From Phaseolus vulgaris (taxonomy: Eukaryota > Streptophyta > Magnoliopsida > Fabales > Fabaceae), in assembly GCF_000499845.2 (NCBI RefSeq), contig NC_023749.2, positions 20,560,064-20,624,063 of the forward strand: 64,000 nt of DNA, read 5' to 3'. The notes beneath the pieces were generated by a model. The model worked only from the letters and a program-made list of their open reading frames with translations. It did no database searches and was not told the DNA's origin. Made by a program: the position numbers and the translations under genes. Below are positions 1-10,003 of the stretch, piece by piece; the stretch's first letter is position 1, and the number at the start of each line of letters is the position of its first letter.

Positions 1-260
1 TTTAAGGGGCACTCTTTTTCCCTCATAAGGGTTTTTTTAATGAGGTTGCCCGAATAAAATTCCAGTTATCCAGTTAAGAAATGTGCATTGCAGTTGAATG
101 AACCTCTCCTTTGTAGTGATTAAGCCAAGAGCAGAAGTAGTATGGTTCCTCAGTGAACCTCCCTCTTAGGTGGGTTCACCAAGGCCGAGAATAGTATGGT
201 TCGACAGTTAAATGAACCTCTCCCTTGTAGTGATTAAGCCAAGAGCGAAAGTAGTATGGT
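1..260 (+). repeat. 113-bp degenerate tandem repeat, 3' region of a Tat-type retrotransposon
   Basis: The first ~60 bases (AGGGGC-ACTCTTTTTCCCTC then a T-run and AATGAGGT) match the stretch just after the integrase stop of Tat-4 at 63375-63430, so the window opens just 3' of another Tat element's integrase gene. A repeat of ~113-114 bp follows: CAGTTGAATGAACCTC at 91, CAGTTAAATGAACCTC at 205 and again at 2513 once the inserted element is removed. Each unit contains two related halves built around AGTATGGTT and TGAACCTC. Such arrays between integrase and 3' LTR are known in Tat/Ogre elements. The array is split at 261 by sLTR-1. Confidence 0.7.
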
Positions 261-261
261 A

Positions 262-2451
262 TGTTAGAATATATGGCCTTAAATGAGAGGGGGGTGAATT
301 GTTTAAAGGGGTTTTCGAAACCTTTTTAGCTAGAATGAAATTCTTTGCAAGAAAGCAGATTAGAATTTAGTTAGCCAAGAAACAAAGCACAAACAGCAAA
401 GCACCAGAAAAACAATCGGTTGTTTCTTCGAAATAATCGATTGTTTATACCATCAAATCAACAACAATGAATTTAAATGAGTTTAAGGGAAAAAGAGATA
501 CACAAACAGTTTATACTGGTCACTCTAAACCAAGACCTACATCCAGTCCCCAAATCCACTGGCAACCACTAAGCAATCAATTACAGATTAACACACAAAA
601 CCACCAAAGAAGTGACATTAAACCCCTCAAAAACACACTCCTTGGCACAGCACACACCAAGAATGTTGATCTGACAACCTCAAGAGCACACAACACCCTT
701 GGCTTACAACACCAGAATTACAAAGTATCAGAACGAATTACACTTGTGCAGAATGAACTGAAATCAATATAGATGTAATCCTATTCCACTCTCTCTTGAG
801 AAAACCAAAGTTGAATTGTGAATGATCAAATCTTGAAAGCAATCTCTGAAAAACTCAAATCTATTTTCTTCTTTCTTGTTTGTTATAAAACATAAACAAA
901 CTATTTAAGCTTTCAAAGATTGTCAAAGAATTAAAACAAGAGCGTATGTTGAATCAAGTGTGTTCAAGCTTTGAAGAATCCAAAACCCTTTGAAGGTTGA
1001 TGAAAGGCTGGATGTGCTTGTTGTGCTGAGTTGTCTATTAGATAGGATCTGGGGTAGATTTATGTGTAAATCCACTCTGATGAATCCAAAGCATAAGCAT
1101 TCTCAAACCTTTTAATTGAAAAATGTTTTTCAAACTAAGTGAAAAACAACCTGTTGTTTTGTCGAAACAACCAATTGTTTTATACTTAGGTGTTTTAGAA
1201 AGGTTGAAAAACTGTTTTTGATGGTTGACTTGCTGTCAAACCAAAACAATAGATTGATTCGTGAAAACAACCGATTGTTTGTTTTGGACCATAACAGAAA
1301 ACTGTTTTGTTTCTTTGACTGAGCATTAAATGACTTATAACTGAATACGCTTCAATTTTAAATGCTTTGACCAAGCTTTGAATGCAATAAATAGTTTGTT
1401 CAGATTTTGTAACAAACAACAACCGAGATTTAATCAAAGAAAAACATATTTGAGTTTTCACTGATTTTGCTTTTGAAAGTGTTAGAGATTGCTTTGAGAT
1501 TGCTTGGATCAAAGAGAGTGTGATATAGGATTTTCATCTTGTATTGATTTCAGATCTTTTCTGTAACAAGTGTAATCCTTTGTACTTTGAAAGAAACTTT
1601 GTGTGTATAGCTGAGAAGTGTTGTGTGTTCTAAGGTTGTCAAGATCAGCATTCTTAGTGGTGTTGTGCTGAGCCAAAGGAAGTGTGTGTCTGAGGGGATC
1701 AAGGTCACTTCTTTGGTGGTGTTGTAATTAATCTAGGGTTGATTGCTTAGTGGATTCCCCAGTGGTTTCTGGGAAGACTGGATGTAGCTCTTGGTTAAGA
1801 GTGAACCAGTATAAACCTCTGTGTGCATTCTCTTTATCCTTAAACTCTTTAAATTCAGTTTTATATTTTGTGAACTAGTATAAACAACCGATTGTTTCTG
1901 CGAAACAACCAATTGTTTTTCTGGTGTTGTGCTTATTTGCTTTGTGTTTTGGCAAACTGATTTCTTACTCAAGTATTTCTCGAAGTAATTTTATTCTAGA
2001 CTTAAAAGTTTGCGAAAACCCTCTTTAAACCATTCACCACCCCTCTAGTTTAAAGCCATACATTTTAACACGTATTCAGTTTGAAAATCATTTAAAGAAC
2101 ACTCAACTAACAAAACAGATTCTGTTAGGATTTTCAAACAAACAATCAATTGAAAGCACGAGTTTTGGTTTGTCAGAAATTCAACCAACCAAAACAGTTT
2201 TCAACCTTTTCAAAAACACTTAAGAGTAAAACAATCGGTTGTTTCGACAAAACAACAAGTTGTTTTTCACTTAGTTTGAAAAACACTTTAAACTTAAAAG
2301 ATTTGAAAACACTTTAGCTTTAGATTCAATAAAGAGTGGATTACACAGATAAACTACCCAGATCCTACTCTAAACAGAGCAGCAACTTCAGCCTTTCATC
2401 GAACACTAGGATTTGGATTCTTCAAAGCTTTTGATCACACTTGATTCAACA
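262..2451 (+). mobile_element. sLTR-1: solo-LTR-like element, split by a second copy
   Basis: Begins TGTTAGAATATATGGC and ends TTGATTCAACA, flanked by TGGTA/TGGTT (one mismatch, possible 5-bp target duplication). Removing it restores the 113-bp repeat. Its own sequence is 262-947 plus 2076-2451, about 1.06 kb; the middle (948-2070) is another copy in reverse. The same sequence occurs as one uninterrupted piece at 41840-42897 (sLTR-3). TG...CA ends, ~1.06 kb length, 5-bp duplication and no coding capacity fit a solo LTR, but a non-autonomous element cannot be excluded. It carries paired palindromes such as AAACAATCGGTTGTTT. The ORF at 467-772 is not a convincing gene. Confidence 0.7.
948..2070 (-). 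mobile_element. sLTR-2: inverted copy of the same solo LTR nested in sLTR-1
   Basis: Read on the minus strand it begins TGTTAAAATGTATGGC and ends GATTCAAC, homologous to sLTR-1 and sLTR-3 over its ~1.12 kb. It is flanked by a perfect 5-bp direct repeat CGTAT (943-947 and 2071-2075), which identifies it as an independent insertion rather than an inversion. The head-to-head arrangement gives sLTR-1 and sLTR-2 a large dyad (about 262-330 against 2000-2070). Small minus-strand ORFs at 1195-1512 and 1733-1972 carry no recognisable domain. Confidence 0.72.
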
Positions 2452-2455
2452 TGGT

Positions 2456-2740
2456 TCCCCAGCGAACCTCCCTCTTAGTGAGTTCACCAAGGCCGAGAAT
2501 AGTATGGTTCGACAGTTAAATGAACCTTTCCCTTGAAGTGATACACGGAGAGTAGAGGAAGTTTGGTTCTCCCAATGAACCCCTCTCATGTAAGTTCAAC
2601 AAGGGGAAGGTCAGTATGGTTCACCGATGAAACGAACCTCCCCCTTTAAGTAATTTGTTTAGAATAAGAATAGTATGGTTCAATCATGAACCTCCCCCCT
2701 ACGCAAGTTTACCAAGGCTGGGAATACCATGGTTCACAAG
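2456..2740 (+). repeat. Continuation of the 113-bp tandem repeat after sLTR-1
   Basis: Continues the 1-260 array in phase (CAGTTAAA at 2513), then decays: AGTATGGTTCACCGATGA at about 2611 and AGTATGGTTCAATCATGA at about 2669 are diverged units. From about 2740 to 2870 the sequence is unique and I see nothing in it beyond purine-rich GATGGGAGA just before 2871. Confidence 0.6.
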
Positions 2741-2870
2741 TTGAAACTTGTCCTTTGACTTTTACAAGCAATGTTGTGAGCAGATATTCTGACCTGCCCC
2801 TTGACTTTGTATAGCAAGGATGAGGTTGGCAAGAGCCGTTCACCCAAGATAGAAACACCAAGATGGGAGA

Positions 2871-3019
2871 TGATGGAAGAGGCCTCAGCACCCTAAAGAG
2901 CGTCTAGGACCAACCTTGCATGAAAGGCAACCAAGAGAGCGTCTAGGACCAACCTTGCATAGAGGGCACCCACAAGAAGCGTCTAGGCCACACAAGGAGC
3001 GTCTAAGAGAGTTGACATC
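2871..3019 (+). mobile_element. Remnant of a chromovirus-type LTR (U3 start)
   Basis: TGATGGAAGAGGCC at 2871, preceded by purine-rich GATGGGAGA, resembles the PPT/LTR junction of Chr-C (59947-59975) and of Chr-A/Chr-B. It is followed by four copies of the core AGCGTCTA(G/A)G at about 2898, 2937, 2977 and 2996, the first two in a 39-bp unit. The same core recurs, inverted, in the Chr-A and Chr-B LTRs. The piece is cut off where the Tat-1 LTR starts. No ORF here is supported. Confidence 0.45.
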
Positions 3020-4213
3020 TCTACCGTCCCGTCCACGGGCGTTGACCAAAGTCAAAGTCAACGTCGGGGCCAAGGTCAACATATGGTGGGACCACGCGAA
3101 GGGGTCAAAGAAAGGAAGTCAACAGAGTGACTACATAAGGCGTCGCCAAGACAAGGTGTCGCCAAAAAAAGGGCGTCGCCTAAACAAGGCGTCGCCAAGA
3201 TAAGGCGTCGCCAAGCAAGCCATCAGTAGTGTTACTCCCCGATACCCATGGGTAGGAAAGACCATGGAGGGAGTGACGCCACGGGGCTTCGGGCCCGCCT
3301 AGCTCAGAAACAGTAATAAAGAGAAGAGAAAGGTGGCTTCAAGGCCATAATACTAGCGTGAGTAGGGAGCAACCCGACTCGTGAAGTGCCCGTGCCACCT
3401 CAGGGAGACCCTTGGGATAGATACGACTCATGAGAGGGTGCGAGAGGAAGGTAGATACGCTCTCAGAGCGAGTGACTAGAGGTTGGGGCGCATGAGTTGG
3501 CACCCAAAAAGTCACCCCTTGCGCCAGATGCACTCCAAGGAAGGGAGGAACTCACGCAACAGAATGTCCCTAAGATTGGGATATGGCGTCGTGAGGCCCT
3601 CCACGTGTGATAGTAATCAAATCAGTGAAAGGTTAGTGAGTCAGCGAGAAGTTAGCAAATATGGTAAATGAGGAAACAATAAATGTTTCCTCATCAAGTA
3701 TGTTTATTTCAGTTAACGCTTTAAACGCTTTAAAACACTTTAAATGCCGCCATTAAAGGCTTTAAGGAAACGTGTTAAATGCGTCTTAAAGCTCCTTAAA
3801 TGCACTTTAAGACATGTTTAATGCAGGGTGGCATTAAAAGGGTTTTGGAACGTTCGAAGCAGGGATCGGATCGGACTTTTGGCAAATTTTCCCCAGAACA
3901 CACTCTAGTTGCTTGCTCGAGCCTCGAGGTTATGCACAAGGGACTAGAGAAGGATTGTTTGCCAGAACCAGAAAACGATACACGAGATACAGTTCATTAC
4001 CACCTTCAGAGTGCCTTGGACGGTGCTTTGATACGAAGGTGCAGAGTTTTGGTGTTTCTTATTAGCTGACTTATGCGTCGGAGTGCAAACGGTCGCTAGG
4101 GCGCCCATTTGTCCACTTCTTTGCAGGTACTCACAGATTGCCAGAAGGAAGGTGTCCCTAGCTGACGGGCAAGGTCGCGCACAAAGACATACCCAGGTCA
4201 ACCGACAGGAACA
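3020..4213 (+). repeat. 5' LTR of Tat-1
   Basis: About 1.19 kb, homologous to the Tat-4 LTR at 51503-52624. Shared landmarks: ACCGTCCCGTCC near the start, GGCGTCGCC minisatellite, GGAGAAGAGAAAGGTGGCTTC, GAGTTGGCACCCA, and GCGTCGGAGTGCAAACGG (4073-4090) about 110 bp before the end. The left edge is uncertain: the expected TG is TC here (3020-3021). The right edge AACA lies directly before the PBS. The U3 region 3715-3830 is rich in CTTTAAA(C/T)GC-like words. The ORFs 2916-3203, 3483-3671 and 3800-4069 lie in LTR DNA and are not taken as genes. Confidence 0.75.
3141..3220 (+). repeat. ~16-bp GGCGTCGCC minisatellite in the Tat-1 LTR
   Basis: Five imperfect units of AAGGCGTCGCCAAGAC type run in tandem. 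The same core recurs in the Tat-4 LTR (51605-51755) and in the Tat-4 3' region (63525-63598). Confidence 0.7.
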
Positions 4214-4215
4214 TT

Positions 4216-4234
4216 TGGCGCCCACCGTGGGGTC
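4216..4234 (+). promoter_or_regulatory. Primer binding site of Tat-1
   Basis: TGGCGCCCACCGTGGGG starts two bases after the LTR end (AACA). The same motif sits after the Tat-2 LTR (17908), Tat-3 LTR (28870) and, with one change, Tat-4 LTR (52627). Position and conservation identify it as the minus-strand primer site; I did not determine the matching tRNA. Confidence 0.75.
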
Positions 4235-4321
4235 GATTTAAAAAATCAGTCCCATCACAAGTTCAGTCGACAGTTCTATTCAGTTCTTCACTTGGCCCTA
4301 TTCGACGTTCTGCGTTGAAGC

Positions 4322-5803
4322 ATGAGGGCCACGAGACAAGGTTCCGCGCGCGCTGCGAGTGAGGAAATGACCATGCAGCAGGTCATTGACATGATGCAAG
4401 GGCTGCAGGAGGAAATGGCAGAATCAAGGGTGGAGCAAGAACACATGCAGGCGGATCTCGCGGCCTCTCACGCGAGAAACGGAGAGCTCCATCGTATGAA
4501 TGAGGAGTTGCGCCGTGGTTTGGGAAATAACCAAGGGCAACGCGACCTAGATGAGGTCGAACGTCTCACCCCACCAAGGGAGTTTTCTACACCATTCTCG
4601 CAGGAGATTCTGGAAGCAGTGGTCCCCAACACGTTCGCTGGGCCCAAGGTGATCTTCACCAGGATGGAAGATCCCGAAGCACATCTCACTGCGTTCCACA
4701 CACAGATGGTGCTGGTAGGCGGCTCCGATGCCGTGAGGTGCAAGCTTTTTATGAGCACCCTGAAGGGAATGGCCATGGATTGGTTCATTAGCCTTCCAAA
4801 CGGCCATATCACCTCCTTCCTGCAGCTGTCGCGATTGTTCAGGGAGCAATACCTAGCGAACAGGGCCCCACCGCCCGTTTCGTATGACCTGTTCGACGTG
4901 AAACAGTATCAGGGTGAGACTTTGAAGGAGTACATCAACCGTTTCAGGGCCCAAGTAGTAAAGGTTGGTACTACGGAAGAGCCCATGATCGTGTACGCGT
5001 TCAGGAAAGGCGTATGTCCCGACCCCTTTTGCGAATCCATCATTCGCAATCGCCCCAGGACCTTCGCTGAAATAAGGCGTCCCGCGATGGAGCATATCGC
5101 CTCTGAGGGGGAGGTGTGTGAGAAGCGCATGAGCGTCGTACCCTCACGCCCGAGGGCGCAGACACGGGCTCAACCCGTCAGGGTCAACGAGACCACGACA
5201 GGGAGGAAGAAGCAGGAAGGGAGACGCCCCTATGAGGCCAGAAAACCCCAGCCCAGGGGTCAAACGGGAGGAAATCGTCCGGTCAAAGAAAGAGCCAGAC
5301 CAGCGAGGTACGACTTTGCGGTGGAATTGAAGGACCTAATCCCCGTGCCTAATATAGCTGAAAGGTTGAGGCGACCGGCGAAGACTGACAAGGTGCTAGG
5401 GCCTCGCAAGGACTCTTAGTGCGAGTTCCACGAAGCTTTCGGTCACCACATCAACAACTACCTGTCACTGGGGTACCAGTTGGACGAGTCAGTAAAAAAC
5501 GGTTTCTTGAAGGATTATCTCGCTGAACCCGCCACGACCGCGGCCCTGCCGGAACCAGTGGAGGATCAAGCGCACGAGATGCCGATTCACGGCGAAGTCC
5601 ACACCATTTCTGGTGGTTTTTCGGGAGGGGGGCCCAGAGCATCCCAACGCAGGAAATATGCGAGGGGAGTAAATTCGAATGATGAAAGAATCTCAGGTGA
5701 CCCGTGGGAGTCAGACCTCGTGTTCACGAGGGCAGACCTACGAGATGTTGTCCCCCACGACAATGACCCCGTGGCTATTTCGGTTGTCACGGCTGGAAGA
5801 AAG
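4322..5803 (+). pseudogene. Tat-1 gag (capsid/nucleocapsid polyprotein), broken
   Basis: Opens at ATG 4322 (~110 bp after the PBS) and reads 365 codons to a TAG at 5417-5419, where Tat-4 has TGG (Trp), so this is a nonsense change and the frame continues to ~5803. An N-terminal coiled-coil-like segment (residues ~15-70, MMQGLQEEM) precedes a Retrotrans_gag core at ~110-220 (DWFISLP, FREQYLANRAP, GETLKEYINRF). A basic Arg-rich region (~270-335) follows. The zinc-knuckle-like motif downstream of the stop is CEFHEAFGHH with its last Cys replaced by Tyr. Gag packages RNA in cytoplasmic particles. The tail joins directly to RT because of the protease deletion. Confidence 0.8.
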
Positions 5804-5870
5804 GCGAAAAAGTCAGGGTCGATGCCCTGTGCGATAGAGAAGGAGAAAGTTTAATGAAGAAAGGCGGCTC

Positions 5871-7988
5871 GTGGTGAGAGAAGAGACACAGAAATTGTTG
5901 AGCGCCGGACACATCCGGGAAATCCAATACCCCGAGTGGCTGGCCAACGTAGTCCTGGTGAAGAAAGCAAACGGGAAGTGGAGGATGTGTGTGGACTTCA
6001 CGGACTTGAACAAGGCGTGCCCCAAGGACTCGTATCCACTACCCAACATTGACGCCCTGGTGGATAGTGCCTCGGGCTGTGAGATGCTGAGTTTCTTGGA
6101 CGCTTTTTCGGGGTATAATCAGATCAAGATGCACCCGAGGGACGAGGGTAAAACATCCTTCATGACAGAGACGTGTAGCTACTGCTACAAAGTGATGCCG
6201 TTTGGGTTAAAGAATGCGGGCGCCACCTATCAGAGGCTAATGGACAAGGTCCTGGCGCCCATGTTGGGAAGGAACGTGCAAGCCTATGTAGACGACATGG
6301 TGGTAACTTCACGCGATAGAAGCCGACATACAACAGACCTGGAAGAGTTGTTTGCCACCATCTCAAAATATCGCCTCAAGCTGAACCCTGAGAAGTGTGT
6401 CTTTGGGGTTGAGGCAGGGAAGTTCTTAGGCTTCATGCTCACAGAAAGAGGAATTGAGGCAAACCTTGATAAGTGCGCAGCCATCATCGCCATGAGGAGC
6501 CCGACATCAGTGAAGGAAGTGCAACAACTGACAGGGCGAATGGCAGCATTATCAAGGTTCGTTTCTGCAGGAGGAGAGAAGGGACACCCCAATTTCCAGT
6601 GCCTCAAAAGAAATAGTCGCTTTGCATGGACCGACGAGTGTGAAGCAACTTTCATCAAGTTGAAAGAGTACTTGGCGACGCCACCCGTCCTTTGCAAACC
6701 AGTGGCAGGCGTGCCCCTCCAATTATACTTTGCGGTAACAGAACGGGCCATCAGTTCTGTGCTAGTCCAGGAGCAGGACCAAGTACAGAAGCCCATCTAT
6801 TTCGTGAGTAAGGCCTTACAAGGCCCAGAGACGAGGTATCAGTCGTTGGAAAAGGCAGTATTCGTCCTGGTATTCTCGGCCAGGAGGCTTCGCCACTACT
6901 TTCACAGTTTTACAGTAGTGGTGATGACGAACCTCCCCATCCAGAAGGTACTGCAGAAGCCTGATGTTGCTGGAAGGATGGTTCGCTGGGCGGTGGAGCT
7001 GTCAGAGTTCGACATGCAGTACGAGCCCATAGGATCTATCAAAGGACAGGTATATGCGGATTTCGTTGCAGAGCTCTCACCCGGAGGCGACCAAGAGGTG
7101 GAGTCAGGATCGCAGTGGTCACTCTCAGTCGATGGCTCCTCCAATCAACAAGGAAGTGGAGCAGGAATAGTCTTGGAGGGACCCAATGGTGTGATGATCG
7201 AGCAAGCTTTGCGCTTCGCTTTCAAAGCGAGCAATAACCAGGCTGAGTACGAGGCACTGATCGCAGGGATGCTCCTGGCCAAGGAGATGGGTGCGCAAAA
7301 CCTCCTGGTGAAGAGTGATTCACAGCTGATCACAGGGCAAGTCTCGGGAGAATTTCAAGCTAAGGACCCACAAATGGCGGTGTATTTAAGGTACGTCCAG
7401 CTGCTGAAGGGAGCATTTAGCGCTCTTGAGCTAGTGCATGTCCCAAGAGAGCAGAATGCCAGAGCTGACCTGCTTGCCAAGCTGGCCAGCTTAGGCAAGG
7501 GGGGCAGACAGAGGACAGTAATCCAAGAGACGCTCAAAGCTCCGCGAAAATTCGTGGAAGATAACAGGGTGGACGTCCTCCATATTTGTACAGCGAGAGG
7601 GAGACCAAGGAGTCATCGTTCTTTGACTCAAGATACAATAAAGACACCCCACATCAGCACATACGCGGACGCACCCGAGGGGGGAAAGCATACGCAGATA
7701 TATGCCTTAGCCGAGGGAGACACTTGGATGACGCCATACAGACGATACCTGGCGGATGGGGTTCTCCTAATAGAACCAGAAGAAGGCAAGAAGATTAAAA
7801 GGAACGCTGCAATATATACCCTGGTAGACGGGATATTGTTCAGACACGGGTTCACCCACCCCATCCTGACGTGCGTAAGCAGCGACGAGTGCACCAGGAT
7901 AATGGCTGAACTCCACGAAGGTATCTGCGGGAGTCACGTGGGAGGAAGATCTTTAGCTTCCAAAGTGATACGCGCCGGTTTCTACTAA
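5871..7988 (+). pseudogene. Tat-1 pol: reverse transcriptase, RNase H, archaeal-type RNase H, integrase N-terminus
   Basis: A 705-codon open frame with no protease upstream. RT spans residues ~1-220: ANGKWRMCVDFTDLNKACP, MPFGLKNAGATYQRLMD and catalytic YVDDMVV (~142). The connection and first RNase H (LYFAVTERAISSVLVQE, YQSLEKA) span ~240-400. A second RNase H of archaeal type spans ~420-545, with acidic residues in SVDGSS, NNQAEYEAL, VKSDSQL and NARADLLA. The integrase zinc-finger region starts near 660 (HEGICGSHVGG). The stop TAA at 7986-7988 replaces the Trp found in Tat-4 (FFWPTV). The true polyprotein began upstream; the apparent start is internal. Confidence 0.85.
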
Positions 7989-8644
7989 CCGACAGTGAAA
8001 GAGGATTGCGTGCGGCACGCCCAGCGCTGCAAGCAGTGTCAGAGGCACGCTGACTGGCACAAGGCGCCGCCAGAGGAGTTGAGATCCATATACAGCCCAT
8101 GGCCTTTTCATACGTGGGGAATCGACATCCTAGGCCCGTTCCCACTACATAACACAGATGAAGTATCTGATCGTCGCCATTGAATACTTCACCAAATGGA
8201 TAGAGGCGGACCCCGTGGCCTAAATTACTGCGCACAAAGTACAGCACTTTGTCTGGAAGAACATCGTATGTCGCTTCGGTGTGCCCAGGCGATTAGTGTC
8301 CGACAATGGCACCCAGTTTGCAAGCCAACAGCTGAGAAACCTGTGCACAGAGGTAGGCACCAAGCAGGTGTTCGCATCAGTCGAACACCCTCAGACGAAT
8401 GGACAAGTAGAGTCAGCGAATAGAGTTTTGCTGAGAGGACTAAAGAGAAGGCTAGAAAAAGCTAAAGGGGCGTGGGTGGAAAAAGTGTCAAGGATTGTAT
8501 GGGCATACCACACCACGCCCCAATCTTCCACCATGGAGACGCCTTTCAGTCTAGTATATGGGTCAGACGCGATGATCCCCGTAGAGATTCACGAGAGCTC
8601 GCCACGTTACCAGAATTTTGTGGCTGAAGAATCCAAGAAGGGTG
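7989..8644 (+). pseudogene. Tat-1 integrase, frameshifted and 3' truncated
   Basis: Continues the HHCC zinc finger (CVRHAQRCKQCQ) after the nonsense codon, then the catalytic core: WGIDILGPF with the first Asp (~8118-8145), a frameshift near 8160, an extra stop at 8221-8223, SDNGTQFAS with the second Asp (~8299), and NGQVESANRVLL with the Glu (~8400). The frame ends in EESKK and passes into unrelated DNA at ~8645. The C-terminal domain seen in Tat-4 is missing. Integrase would insert cDNA in the nucleus; this copy cannot. Confidence 0.8.
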
Positions 8645-9400
8645 GTGATCCGGTCGGTCATCGATAGTCGATGACGTCAGCAGCAGATAACCACGTGGAC
8701 CACTTGCAGGGTGACACGTGGATCATATCTCAGAGGAATCAGGGAGGAGATCACCCGGTATGGAGATCGGTGGTCAGTAACCGAGTGGCCACCGATAGAT
8801 CAGTTCCAAGATAAACACCCGGGGGAGAAGGCGAGAAGCAATAGAGCACCGATCAGTCATCGGGTGCATGGTCATCATGGTTTCGTGTTACACGCAGTTA
8901 AACTGGGATTGAGATTCCCAGCGAGAGCGTTACGCATGGACTTCGCATGATCACATCTCAGAGAAAGAGGAGCTGCTCGCCGGAAGAATCGTGCACGAGG
9001 GTGGCCTGAGAGAGTTAGTAAACCAGTCAGTGATTGGTGACTATCTTAACCCATTACGTGCATGATTCCGTGAAGGGGAAATCGTGTAGGCAGGGAGCAA
9101 TGCTTGGTGAGTGTGCCTAGTCCAGCCACACCTGGCGTTCTCCTGGGAGCGTGCGATTCACCCAGATGGAAGAAACGCGCTAAGTTACTTCGCAAGGGAA
9201 TAACTTAGGCGCACAGAGAGATGCGCTAGAGCCCTTCAGGTAGTGGCACGTGTACGGTTAGATGTGAGTTGCATGCCTCCACGTGTCACCATCTGAGAGG
9301 GGCGCGGCCAAGATAAAGGTGCACTCCGCGTCGTGAAAGGTACACACAGAAAACACAGACACCCACATCTTTACTGATTGTGGTACGTTTTCGTACAAAA

Positions 9401-9480
9401 GCGTAACAGAATTCTGACACGCGCAGAGAATAGCGTAACAGAATTCTGACACGCGCAGAGAATAGCGTAACAGAATTCTG
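9401..9480 (+). repeat. 32-bp tandem repeat in LTR debris
   Basis: GCGTAACAGAATTCTGACAC begins at 9401, 9433 and 9465: 2.5 copies of a 32-bp unit with almost no divergence. Confidence 0.85.
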
Positions 9481-9963
9481 TTAGGCACAGACACAGAGGG
9501 AGATAAAAAGAGAATCAGAGAGAAATTCAAACACACATTATCTTTGTTAGTGATTATGTGACCTAACTTGAGCGTCGGAGTGCAAACGGCCGCTAGAGGC
9601 GCCGTCTGTGTGTTTTGCAGGTTGCGTTTGAAGTTCCCGGAGAAGGTTCTAAGAGCATTCTTGCAGATAGCACAGTTGCATAGGCGGGGTAAGGAAGCGA
9701 CAAAGCAATTCCTCCACGTTAGAGTTGGGGACAGGATCAAGTACCGTGCACAAGAGTGGTCTGAGGAAGCTGGTAGTCGGTCGGCGCACTGTAGCCCATG
9801 GCGTGCGTGGGCAGAAGGGACGATCGTTCACGCGACAGGGAATACCTGCTATGCGCGCTGGTCCAAACCGCACCTGGTACTCACATTGAGGTTGCCCGAG
9901 ACACCCAACATATGAAACACACTAAGTTACTTTGTATGCGGATAACTTAGGGGGGTGACAAGG

Positions 9964-9971
9964 TATATAAA
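9964..9971 (+). promoter_or_regulatory. TATA box of the Tat-2 LTR
   Basis: GGTATATAAAGGGG, closely matching the LTR-E TATA at 25779 (GGTATATAAGGG). It lies about 30 bases upstream of the Chr-A insertion site, which therefore fell near the Tat-2 transcription start. Confidence 0.55.
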
Positions 9972-9998
9972 GGGGTGCCACGCTCATTTATAGGGACG

Positions 9999-10003
9999 CT
10001 TTT
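9999..10003. repeat. Target-site duplication of Chr-A, left copy
   Basis: CTTTT, repeated at 17729-17733 immediately after the right LTR. Confidence 0.8.

Larger units (their letters stand above)
3020..8644 (+). mobile_element. Tat-1: Ty3/gypsy Tat/Ogre-type LTR retrotransposon, 3' end lost
   Basis: Order on the plus strand: LTR (3020-4213), PBS (4216), gag, remnant of protease-adjacent sequence, RT, RNase H, second RNase H, integrase. A second, archaeal-type RNase H after the usual one is the established hallmark of the Tat lineage. The element is 75-80% similar by eye to Tat-4. Alignment with Tat-4 shows ~0.9 kb missing at about 5803-5820, which removes the protease. Its integrase is cut at ~8644, where unrelated LTR-like DNA follows, so the C-terminus, 3' UTR and 3' LTR are absent. 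Premature stops at 5417 and 7986 and a shift near 8160 mark it as dead. Confidence 0.85.
8645..9998 (+). mobile_element. LTR debris of Tat-type elements, including promoter part of the Tat-2 LTR
   Basis: Gene-free. It begins TGATCCGGTCGGTCATCG and carries U5-like GAGCGTCGGAGTGCAAACGG at ~9568, the signature that lies near LTR ends in Tat-1 (4073) and Tat-4 (52489). No PBS follows it here. Further on is a TATA box (9964) just before the Chr-A insertion. The matching R/U5 part resumes at 17734 after Chr-A. I read this as at least two LTR fragments. The imperfect dyad CTAAGTTAC...GATAACTTAG occurs near 9180-9210 and 9925-9952. ORFs at 9258-9740 and 9568-9915 have no recognisable domain. Confidence 0.5.

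Noticed and set aside
467..772. 101-codon ORF inside sLTR-1
   Set aside because: Not kept in sLTR-2 or sLTR-3; low-complexity Asn/Thr/Gln composition.
262..2070. Single DNA transposon with terminal inverted repeats
   Set aside because: The apparent TIRs are explained by two oppositely oriented copies, each with its own target duplication, and by the uninterrupted copy at 41840-42897 that lacks TIRs.
2885..3203. Overlapping ORFs with repeated Arg/Leu peptides
   Set aside because: They are translations of tandem repeats at an LTR border.
6284..6796. 170-codon minus-strand ORF
   Set aside because: Lies fully antisense to Tat-1 RT; no domain; mirrors the GC-rich coding frame.
9258..9915. Two ORFs (160 and 115 codons) that could be an env-like or accessory gene
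   Set aside because: They lie in LTR debris, overlap on opposite strands, include tandem repeats and show no signal peptide or membrane segment.
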